DNA of 8,291 nucleotides from an uncultured Prevotella sp. GTDB taxonomy: Bacteria > Bacteroidota > Bacteroidia > Bacteroidales > Bacteroidaceae. Each line of letters starts with the position of its first letter. Position 1 is the first letter of the stretch. The notes beneath the pieces are model-generated. The model worked only from the letters and a program-made list of their open reading frames with translations. It ran no database searches and was not told the origin of the DNA. The stretch is taken from assembly GCA_937907705.1 (NCBI GenBank), contig CALCVP010000013.1, forward strand, positions 1 through 8,291, written 5' to 3'. Positions 1-5,886 of this stretch are shown piece by piece. The translations under genes were made by a program, and so were the position numbers.

Positions 1-39
1 AGTAGATTCAATAATGTCGGATGATATATTGATGCTCAT
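1..39 (-). CDS. possible start of the next gene, cut by the window edge
   Basis: An ATG on the minus strand opens a frame of 13 codons (MSINISSDIIEST) that runs off the window without a stop. It begins 88 bases downstream of the HU-LysM gene and in the same direction, which is a plausible place for the next gene. There is no clear ribosome binding site, as is usual in Bacteroidetes, and the fragment is too short to assign to a family. It could equally be chance open sequence. Confidence 0.3.
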   Translation of the reverse strand, partial: MSINISSDIIEST

Positions 40-127
40 GTTAGCTGTGAGAAGCCTTGACACAGTTTAAATTACAGACCCATCTGTCACCAAATTTTAT
101 TGCCAATTGTGCAAATTTTATACTACG
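40..127. other. intergenic region after the HU-LysM gene
   Basis: This 88-base AT-rich gap holds a weak 5-bp hairpin (arms 74-78 and 83-87, loop CCCA) and a 10-base direct repeat, CAAATTTTAT, at 91-100 and 112-121 (21-base period). On the minus strand each repeat reads TAAAATTTG, one base too long for the Bacteroidetes -7 box TAnnTTTG. No convincing terminator or promoter is visible, so read-through from the HU genes into whatever lies to the left is possible. Confidence 0.3.
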
Positions 128-1321
128 CTATTTTGACTTTGCTAATTTTAACTTAGGTATATTGATTTGCATACCTTCTTTCACTGCTGTTATATGATTA
201 TAAACTATCACATAACATTCCATGCCATTTCCTAAATAATTTTTCGCAATATCTTCCAATGTCTGCCCCTTTCTAACAGTAATTACTTTCTCTGTTCCTA
301 TTATTTTATATGCTCCGCTACTTACTTGCATCTTCGCTTTAACCAATAATTTCTTATCGTTTTGTTGTGATTCTGACAAAGCTACCTCTTGCGCATTTTG
401 CTGTATAGGTGACAATGTATCTTTCTGTGTGGCCAATGTATCTATATTTCTTTGTGCTTTCTTTCTATTTTTACCTTGAATATATACTTTATAAATTTTT
501 ACAGTTTTAAATACAGGAGTTGAAGCATATTTTTGTCCTAAAAGATATCCCACCATGAAAGCAGCGCAAACAATTACAATAGCAACTAATGCCCATATTT
601 TTTTTATAGGAGTTTTTCTTTCTACGCTAATGGTTTCTATCCCGTTCGCGTTGTGCTCATCAACGCCCATAGTTTTTTTATTTTGTGTATCAACCAAAGA
701 GCTACTACTATTGTTAATTGTATTTTTTATTTCATCATCACCACATTCATCTGCAATCAAGGCTTGGTCAACATCCGTTTGACTATCTGTCTGTTTTTTC
801 CCCTTTTTCTTGCAAAATTTGTCAAGGGGTATTTCTGATTTATCAGATAATTTTTCTTCTGCACCAGTCAAACATGCTATTGGACTATCAAGTTTCTTGT
901 CATTTTCTTGAGAATCCATATCCACGACATCTTCTGTTTCTTCTGCATTTATAAGTGGTTCTTCATCAACATCTGTTTTTTTAAATTCATCTAAATTCAA
1001 TCCTTCATTTAGCACTACCGTTTCAAATTTAGCAAAAGGCTTATTAACCAAATCTTTCATAATAGCATCAGGAACAAACGAAATTCTTCCATGACGCTCT
1101 ATTACCATGCGCTGTTTCGTATTGACATCGATACTTTCACGCTCGTTTACATCAACTATTTTGAATGTTCCTATGCCCTTAATCTTTACAAGTTTATCTT
1201 CCTCTAACCCTTTATTAATGATTGAAAATATAGCCGAAACAAATATTTCAGATTCTTGTTGTGATAAGCCATGTCTTTCAGATAATGCCTGTGCCAATAT
1301 TTCTAAAGATAGTTTATTCAT
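128..1321 (-). CDS. HU-like DNA-binding protein with membrane helix and C-terminal LysM domain
   Basis: This 397-residue protein has four parts. Residues 1-93 match the HU/IHF fold, with the GIGTFKI turn at 49-55 and the KQRM arm and MKDLVN end found in HU proteins. Residues 105-235 form a low-complexity linker rich in Asp, Glu, Ser and Asn. Residues 242-262 are a single hydrophobic helix preceded by basic residues (KTPIKK), which predicts a cytoplasmic N-terminus. Residues 345-390 resemble LysM (VRKGQTLEDIAKNYLG, ending INIPKL), a peptidoglycan-binding fold that would lie in the periplasm. The start is the ATG 4 bases after the upstream HU stop, with AGGAG 9 bases before it, inside the last HU codons; this suggests translational coupling. 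Similar HU-LysM proteins are, to my knowledge, common in Bacteroidales and lack an established function. A nucleoid-to-wall tether is inference. At the aligned position of the HU intercalating proline there is Val66. Confidence 0.85.
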   Translation of the reverse strand: MNKLSLEILAQALSERHGLSQQESEIFVSAIFSIINKGLEEDKLVKIKGIGTFKIVDVNERESIDVNTKQRMVIERHGRISFVPDAIMKDLVNKPFAKFETVVLNEGLNLDEFKKTDVDEEPLINAEETEDVVDMDSQENDKKLDSPIACLTGAEEKLSDKSEIPLDKFCKKKGKKQTDSQTDVDQALIADECGDDEIKNTINNSSSSLVDTQNKKTMGVDEHNANGIETISVERKTPIKKIWALVAIVIVCAAFMVGYLLGQKYASTPVFKTVKIYKVYIQGKNRKKAQRNIDTLATQKDTLSPIQQNAQEVALSESQQNDKKLLVKAKMQVSSGAYKIIGTEKVITVRKGQTLEDIAKNYLGNGMECYVIVYNHITAVKEGMQINIPKLKLAKSK

Positions 1322-1345
1322 TATCCTATTCTCCTTTTTTTATTT
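1314..1345 (-). promoter_or_regulatory. coupled junction of the two HU genes, with an internal AGGAG ribosome binding site
   Basis: On the minus strand the end of the first HU gene reads AAAAAAAGGAG, AATAG, GATA, then ATG. The TAG stop is at 1326-1328 and the next start at 1319-1321. The AGGAG lies in the last coding codons of the first gene, 9 bases before the second ATG. Shine-Dalgarno sites are uncommon in Bacteroidetes, so this one stands out and supports the chosen start. Terminating ribosomes could feed the second gene directly. Confidence 0.65.
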
Positions 1346-1607
1346 TGTCTTTCAATTCTACTACGGGCTTAAAAGTAAGAACCAACTTTGGTGGCACAAG
1401 CATCCTTTGCTTAGTAGTGGGATTAACCACTATTCTTTCTAACCTTTTTTTTACTTCAAAAGATCCAAAGTCTGGTATATTCAAAGCATTTCCTTGCTGA
1501 AAACAATCTGTCATCGTATCTACAATCGTATTGATGAGCCGTTGGGTATCTTCTTGAGTATAGCCCACTTCTTGTGCAAGTTCCGCAATAAATTTTTTAT
1601 TATTCAT
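1326..1607 (-). CDS. HU-family DNA-binding protein (small)
   Basis: A 93-residue protein of normal HU length and pattern. It has an N-terminal helical dimerisation region, the turn DFGSFEV at 46-52, and a beta-arm carrying NPTTKQRM at 62-69, where Pro63 falls at the position of the proline that intercalates and kinks DNA in E. coli HU. The C-terminal helix ends KDKIKKGE. It should act as a dimer that bends and packages DNA in the cytoplasm. It diverges from housekeeping HU (for example VPPKLVLTFKP at 71-81), so it is probably one of several HU paralogues. The next gene also begins with an HU-like domain and starts 4 bases after this stop, so the two are almost certainly co-transcribed and could form heterodimers. 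No Shine-Dalgarno site precedes the ATG, only an A-rich stretch. Confidence 0.9.
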   Translation of the reverse strand: MNNKKFIAELAQEVGYTQEDTQRLINTIVDTMTDCFQQGNALNIPDFGSFEVKKRLERIVVNPTTKQRMLVPPKLVLTFKPVVELKDKIKKGE

Positions 1608-1682
1608 ATTACTTATTTTAAAAGGAGCCTCTATAAATCACTGTTATATAATTGTATAATACCTTAAGTATATGTTATAAAA

Positions 1683-1712
1683 GAAACATATTGATATGTT
1701 TATTCATAACAA
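1683..1712 (-). promoter_or_regulatory. candidate promoter of the HU pair, overlapping a palindrome
   Basis: On the minus strand a TTG (plus-strand CAA, 1710-1712) is followed after 19 bases by TATGTTTC (plus 1683-1690). This fits the Bacteroidetes pattern TTTG, 19-21 bases, TAnnTTTG except for the last base of the -7 box and the first of the -33 box. The -7 box lies in a perfect inverted repeat, AAACATAT-TG-ATATGTTT (1684-1701), which could be an operator. The site is 76 bases upstream of the first HU gene. The region is very AT-rich, so a chance match is possible. Confidence 0.4.
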
Positions 1713-1792
1713 TATTTAATATAAAAAGATAGAAATGTTATGCAAATAAATATCCAATAAGTTCATCACTGATAGCCAACAGCTTAATAAAG

Positions 1793-1825
1793 ATGGAAAA
1801 GTAGCATTTTATACTACTTTTCCAT
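1793..1825 (-). terminator. hairpin overlapping the rimO stop, probable terminator
   Basis: A perfect 12-bp inverted repeat, ATGGAAAAGTAG (1793-1804) and CTACTTTTCCAT (1814-1825), has a 9-base loop. The rimO stop codon (1809-1811) lies in the loop, so the first stem arm is made of the last rimO codons. On the minus strand the stem is followed by CTTTATTAAG, which is T-rich but not a clean T run. It is most likely the end of the ftsY-rimO unit, ahead of the HU promoter. Confidence 0.6.
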
Positions 1826-3116
1826 ATAAATCAAATTCTTCTGAATTTGTAATCTGTACATGATAAAAAGAACCAACTTTCAATGTTTTTACATCAGCAG
1901 GAATAAGCACCTCAGGGTCTACTTCTGGAGAACTATATTCTGTCCGCCCCACATAGTAGTCTCCTTCTTTTCTATCAATAATAACATCAAGCACTTTTCC
2001 CACTTTTTCTGCTTCTATCTCTGCACTTATCGCTTGCTGAAGTGCCATTAGTTTATCGAGCCGTTGCTGCTTAAGTTCAGCTATTACATTATCTTTATAA
2101 TGTTGCGCCGCATAAGTTCCGTCTTCTTCTGAATACGTAAAGGCTCCCATTCTTTCGAAACGTGCCCACTTTGTAAATTCCATCAGTTCATTAAAATCCT
2201 CTTCCGTTTCATCTGGAAAACCAACCATTAATGTGGTACGCAAAGTAATACCTGGCACTTCTTGCCTAATTTTATTGATAAGTGCCATTGTCTCTTCTTT
2301 GGTTATATGACGATGCATGGCACTTAACATATGGTTAGAAATATGTTGCAAAGCAATATCCAAATATTTGCAAACATTTTTCTTTTCTCGCATTACTGTC
2401 AACAACTCATAAGGAAATTGGGTAGGATAAGCATAATGAAGTCGTATCCACTTTACTCCTTTAATATCTGCCATATCTGATATTAAATCAGCTATATGCC
2501 GCTTACCATCTATATCTATCCCATAATAAGTAAGTTCTTGGGCTATAATTTGAAACTCTTTCACGCCTTGACTCACCAACTCTTTAACTTCTTCAAGTAT
2601 TTCTGCTTTAGGTCGGCTTACATGATTACCGGTTATAATTGGTATCGCACAGTAAGCACAATGTCTATTACAGCCTTCACTAATTTTTATGTAAGCATAA
2701 TGATGTGGAGTGGTAAGGCATCTTGACTTTTTCGCATCAATGGTTGTGTCTTCTGTTGCAGGCCCTAAGTCTTGCAACAGCTGTTTATAATCAAATTTGC
2801 CATAATATTTGTCTACCTGCGGTATCTCTTGCTCTAAATCTTTTCTATACCGTTGAGACAAACAGCCCATTACGAATAATTTCTTTAACTTTCCTTCTTC
2901 TTTCGCTTGCACAAATTCCAAAATAACATTGATACTTTCTTCTTTCGCATCATCAATAAAGCCACAGGTATTAATCACAGCTATTTCGCCTTGTGGATTC
3001 TTCAAATCATGGGTACACTTATAACCTAAAGATTCAAACTTTCGCATCAAAGATTGACTGTCAACAAGATTTTTTGAGCAGCCCATTGTAATAAAATCAA
3101 TTTGATTTTTCTTCAT
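1809..3116 (-). CDS. rimO: ribosomal protein S12 (aspartate-C3)-methylthiotransferase RimO
   Basis: A 435-residue radical SAM enzyme that adds a methylthio group to a conserved aspartate of ribosomal protein S12 (Asp88 in E. coli). The N-terminal MTTase (UPF0004) domain supplies Cys13, Cys51 and Cys85 for one 4Fe-4S cluster. The radical SAM motif is C149-x3-C153-x2-C156 within SEGCNRHCAYCAIP. A C-terminal TRAM domain starts near residue 370 and contains RTEYSSPEVDPE (391-402), close to the RTEYDSPEVD signature of RimO; this and the overall pattern separate it from the tRNA enzyme MiaB. Length is normal and all six cluster cysteines are present. It follows ftsY in the same direction after 125 bases. 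No Shine-Dalgarno site precedes the ATG. The final codons form one arm of a terminator-like hairpin. Confidence 0.96.
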   Translation of the reverse strand: MKKNQIDFITMGCSKNLVDSQSLMRKFESLGYKCTHDLKNPQGEIAVINTCGFIDDAKEESINVILEFVQAKEEGKLKKLFVMGCLSQRYRKDLEQEIPQVDKYYGKFDYKQLLQDLGPATEDTTIDAKKSRCLTTPHHYAYIKISEGCNRHCAYCAIPIITGNHVSRPKAEILEEVKELVSQGVKEFQIIAQELTYYGIDIDGKRHIADLISDMADIKGVKWIRLHYAYPTQFPYELLTVMREKKNVCKYLDIALQHISNHMLSAMHRHITKEETMALINKIRQEVPGITLRTTLMVGFPDETEEDFNELMEFTKWARFERMGAFTYSEEDGTYAAQHYKDNVIAELKQQRLDKLMALQQAISAEIEAEKVGKVLDVIIDRKEGDYYVGRTEYSSPEVDPEVLIPADVKTLKVGSFYHVQITNSEEFDLYGKVV

Positions 3117-3132
3117 ACAGTATTATATAAAT

Positions 3133-3216
3133 AATAAGTATGTATTCACAGCTCTTGCCTTCTCAATTAAATATAATTGCATACAAATGCAATTTTATGG
3201 TGAATACATACTTATT
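3133..3216. repeat. nested inverted repeat between ftsY and rimO
   Basis: A perfect 17-bp inverted repeat has arms at 3133-3149 (AATAAGTATGTATTCAC) and 3200-3216, separated by 50 bases. Inside lies a second perfect hairpin, AATTGCAT-acaa-ATGCAATT (3175-3194). As RNA from the minus strand this would fold into a large stem ending 16 bases before the rimO start codon and beginning about 25 bases after the ftsY stop. It could be a terminator or attenuator, an RNA-processing structure, an operator pair, or a small MITE-like element. No target-site duplication is visible at its edges. Confidence 0.8.
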
Positions 3217-3241
3217 GTCTAAGCAATTTATTTTGACTCAA

Positions 3242-4192
3242 TTATCCAAATAGAGAATCAACAAATTGCTTCTTATTAAATAATTGCAAATCTTCCATAC
3301 CTTCACCTAAACCTATATACTTCACAGGTACTTTTAATTGGTCAGATATGCCCAATACTACACCCCCTTTAGCAGTTCCATCAAGTTTGGTAATGGCAAG
3401 ACTTGTTATTTGAGTTACAGCAGAGAATTGCTTAGCTTGTTCAAAAGCATTTTGTCCTGTAGAACCATCTAATACTAAAAGAACTTCATCTGGAGCTTGT
3501 GGCAAGACTTTCTTCATCACATCTTTTATCTTTTTCAATTCATTCATGAGCCCTACTTTATTGTGCAAACGGCCTGCTGTATCTATTATCACTACATCTG
3601 CTCCATTTGCCTTAGCACTACTCAGTGTATCAAAAGCCACACTGGCTGGATCTGATCCCATTTGCTGCTTTACAACAGGAACATTTACGCGTTCGCCCCA
3701 AATGCACAATTGTTCTACAGCTGCTGCTCTAAAGGTGTCTGCTGCTCCTAAATATACTTTCTTTCCAGCTTTTTTAAATTGATAAGCTAATTTACCAATG
3801 GTAGTGGTCTTCCCTACTCCATTTACGCCAACTACTAATATCACATAAGGGGTATGGTCAGTAGGAAGTTCCCAATCATCATTATCATCAGAGTTGCTTT
3901 CTGCTAATAATGCTGCAATTTCCTCACGTAGAATTTTGTTAAGTTCTGATGTAGACACGTATTTGTCTCTTGCCACTCGCTCTTCTATACGGTGAATAAT
4001 CTTTACTGTTGTGTCCACACCTACATCTGATGTAATAAGAATTTCCTCTAGGTTATCCAACACATCATCATCTACTTTTGACTTGCCAGCCACCACTCTT
4101 GCTATTTTAGAAAAAACACTTTGTTTTGTTTTTTCCAAGCCTTTATCAAGAGTTTCTTTCTTGTTCTTACTGAATAATCCAAATAATCCCAT
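3242..4192 (-). CDS. ftsY: signal recognition particle receptor FtsY
   Basis: A 316-residue SRP GTPase that receives ribosome-nascent chain-SRP complexes at the inner membrane and passes them to SecYEG. The N domain spans about residues 15-100 and the G domain 115-316. Visible GTPase motifs are G1 GVNGVGKTT (122-130), DTFRAAA (152-158), G3 DTAGR (204-208), G4 TKLD (268-271) and G5 GLGEG (294-298). The long acidic A domain of E. coli FtsY is absent; the protein begins MGLFGLFSK, a short amphipathic membrane-binding start typical of compact FtsY proteins. Length is normal for Bacteroidetes. The ATG is 17 bases downstream of a good -7 box. FtsY followed by RimO is a common Bacteroidetes order, but the gene upstream here is a DUF1846 gene. 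Confidence 0.97.
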   Translation of the reverse strand: MGLFGLFSKNKKETLDKGLEKTKQSVFSKIARVVAGKSKVDDDVLDNLEEILITSDVGVDTTVKIIHRIEERVARDKYVSTSELNKILREEIAALLAESNSDDNDDWELPTDHTPYVILVVGVNGVGKTTTIGKLAYQFKKAGKKVYLGAADTFRAAAVEQLCIWGERVNVPVVKQQMGSDPASVAFDTLSSAKANGADVVIIDTAGRLHNKVGLMNELKKIKDVMKKVLPQAPDEVLLVLDGSTGQNAFEQAKQFSAVTQITSLAITKLDGTAKGGVVLGISDQLKVPVKYIGLGEGMEDLQLFNKKQFVDSLFG

Positions 4193-4209
4193 ATTGCAAT
4201 ATTTTGCTA

Positions 4210-4241
4210 CAAAGTTAGTAATTAACAGTCATATCTGCAAG
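4210..4241 (-). promoter_or_regulatory. candidate ftsY promoter of Bacteroidetes type
   Basis: On the minus strand CTTG (plus 4238-4241) is followed by TAACTTTG (plus 4210-4217), with exactly 20 bases between the TTG and the -7 box. TAACTTTG is a perfect match to the Bacteroidetes -7 consensus TAnnTTTG, and TTG matches the core of the -33 box. The predicted start lies only about 10-14 bases before the ftsY ATG, giving a very short leader. The -33 box falls inside one arm of the adjoining 18-bp inverted repeat. Confidence 0.6.
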
Positions 4242-4270
4242 TAAAATATTGGTATTTTACTTGCAGATAT
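4231..4270. terminator. perfect 18-bp hairpin after the DUF1846 gene
   Basis: ATATCTGCAAGTAAAATA (4231-4248), loop TTGG, and its exact complement (4253-4270) form a 40-base hairpin starting 22 bases beyond the DUF1846 stop codon. Its position suggests transcription termination on the minus strand, but no T run follows (GACTGTTAATT), so a strict Rho-independent terminator is uncertain. A third copy of the end motif, CAGATAT, occurs at 4279-4285. The overlap with the ftsY -33 box allows an operator role instead. Confidence 0.55.
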
Positions 4271-4292
4271 ATCCTTTACAGATATCATTGTT

Positions 4293-5756
4293 TTATCTTT
4301 TCAATACAGGTTCACATGTAAGGTTGATACCTAACTTCTTAAATATCTTTTGGTCTACATCGCTCAGCATCACGGTACAATGCACCTGACACCCTCTAAG
4401 CTTTGGCAGTTGTTCTAACGCATGACAGCAGTCATTATTACTTTCTGAGAGTACAGAGAGGGCAACCAACACTTCATCTGTATGCAAACGAGGATTATGC
4501 CCACCTAAATAATTTACTTTTGTGTATTGTATAGGCGTAATCATTGACTGTGGTATCAGTTTTACCTCATGATTGATACCTGCTAAGTGCTTTGTTACAT
4601 TCAGTAACAAAGCAGCACTGCATCCTAATAGCTGACTTGAATGAGCAGTAATAATCGTCCCGTCTTCCAATTCTATGGCAGCTGACGTATGCCCTGTCTC
4701 CTTTAAATGTTCTTTGGCTACAACTGTTGTACGTCTGAAATCAGTACTAATATGTGCTTGATTAAACAGCATACGTATCTTATTGATTTCAGCTTCATTG
4801 CAAGCCCCTCGTGCCAACTTGTTGGTAGCATCATAATAGCGCCTTATGATTTCATTTTTAGATGCTTCACAACAAACTTCATCATCACTAATGCAAAATC
4901 CAACCATGTTCACACCCATATCTGTAGGCGATTTATAAGGATTAGACCCATAAATACCTTCAAACAATGCGTTCAATACAGGATATATTTCAATGTCGCG
5001 ATTGTAGTTAATAGCTATTTTATTATACGCCTCCAGATGAAATGGGTCTATCATGTTGACATCATTCAAGTCAGCTGTAGCTGCTTCATAAGCAATGTTG
5101 ACAGGATGTTTCAGAGGAAAATTCCATACAGGAAACGTTTCAAATTTTGCATAACCAGCCCGAATGCCGCGTTTATTTTCATTGTATAGCTGACTCAAAC
5201 ATACAGCCATTTTCCCGCTACCAGGTCCTGGAGCTGTAACGATCACCAATGGTCGTTCTGTTTCTACATAGTCATTTTTGCCAAAGCCATTGTCTGATGC
5301 TATCAGTTTTACATCATGCGGGTAGCCTTCTATTAAGTAATGACAATAAGTCTTTATGCCATCACGCTCCAGACGTTGTTTAAATGTTATGGCTGCCGGT
5401 TGACCGTTATAATGGGTTATAACAACAGAGCCTACGAAGAAGCCTCTGTGTTGAAATTCGCTTCTCAGTCTGAGCACATCTTCATCATAAGTAATGCCAA
5501 GGTCTGCACGTGTTTTGTTCTTTTCTATATCTACAGCACTGATAACAATTACAATTTCAATACTGTCGCTAATTTTTTGAAACATGCGCAACTTACTGTC
5601 TGGTAAAAAGCCTGGCAACACTCTACTTGCATGGTGATCATCAAAAAGTTTGCCACCTAACTCAAGATATAGCTTTCCATTAAATTGTGAGATACGCTCT
5701 TTAATATGCTCAGATTGAATTTTCTGATATTTCTCGTTATCAAATCCTATTTTCAT
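4293..5756 (-). CDS. DUF1846 / UPF0371 family protein of unknown function
   Basis: A 487-residue protein that I recognise as the DUF1846 (UPF0371) family, found widely in Firmicutes and Bacteroidetes and usually about 500 residues, so this copy is full length. Landmarks are the start MKIGFDNEKY, GGKLFDDHHASRVLPGF (34-50), a glycine-rich loop TAPGPGSGKMAVCLSQLY (174-191), a conserved stretch from HPVN (217) through YNRDIEIYPVL (251-261), GVNMVGFCISDDEV (281-294), and LEDGTIITAHSS (363-374). The glycine-rich loop resembles a P-loop but has Met, not Ser or Thr, after the lysine. It has no signal peptide or membrane helix and is probably cytoplasmic. Family members have known structures but, to my knowledge, no established reaction. 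It sits between the cardiolipin synthase gene and ftsY, with 130 and 100 bases of spacer, so it is probably its own transcription unit. I do not propose a function. Confidence 0.9.
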   Translation of the reverse strand: MKIGFDNEKYQKIQSEHIKERISQFNGKLYLELGGKLFDDHHASRVLPGFLPDSKLRMFQKISDSIEIVIVISAVDIEKNKTRADLGITYDEDVLRLRSEFQHRGFFVGSVVITHYNGQPAAITFKQRLERDGIKTYCHYLIEGYPHDVKLIASDNGFGKNDYVETERPLVIVTAPGPGSGKMAVCLSQLYNENKRGIRAGYAKFETFPVWNFPLKHPVNIAYEAATADLNDVNMIDPFHLEAYNKIAINYNRDIEIYPVLNALFEGIYGSNPYKSPTDMGVNMVGFCISDDEVCCEASKNEIIRRYYDATNKLARGACNEAEINKIRMLFNQAHISTDFRRTTVVAKEHLKETGHTSAAIELEDGTIITAHSSQLLGCSAALLLNVTKHLAGINHEVKLIPQSMITPIQYTKVNYLGGHNPRLHTDEVLVALSVLSESNNDCCHALEQLPKLRGCQVHCTVMLSDVDQKIFKKLGINLTCEPVLKR

Positions 5757-5796
5757 ATTATCGGGGTTTTATCGGTGAAAAATACAAAAAATGTAC

Positions 5797-5859
5797 AAGT
5801 AAGTATTCTGAACATATGTAAATAAAGCACTTTTTTATTTTTATTCATTCTGAATACTT
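5797..5859. repeat. inverted repeat upstream of the DUF1846 gene
   Basis: The arms AAGTATTC (5801-5808) and GAATACTT (5852-5859) are separated by 43 AT-rich bases. The left arm extends to AAGTAAGTATTC (5797-5808), which matches the arm core of the ftsY-rimO inverted repeat, AAGTATGTATTC, at 11 of 12 positions. A perfect 10-bp palindrome, TTTCATGAAA (5861-5870), lies next to it. The region occupies the 130-base gap between the cardiolipin synthase stop and the DUF1846 start and may hold the terminator of one and the promoter of the other. I found no good -33/-7 pair here. Confidence 0.5.
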
Positions 5860-5886
5860 GTTTCATGAAAATTTTTACTTATTCTT

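Noticed and set aside
91..121. Direct repeat CAAATTTTAT with a 21-base period as a paired promoter or binding site
   Set aside because: There are only two 10-base AT-rich copies, and the boxes have the wrong spacing for a Bacteroidetes promoter.
3117..3241. A separate promoter for rimO
   Set aside because: I found no TAnnTTTG box with a TTG at 19-21 bases; rimO is more simply explained by transcription from the ftsY promoter.
4707..5189. Plus-strand open frame of 160 codons inside the DUF1846 gene
   Set aside because: It is antisense to a well-conserved gene, rich in Ile, Phe and Cys without domain motifs, and has no promoter or partner; it is a shadow frame.
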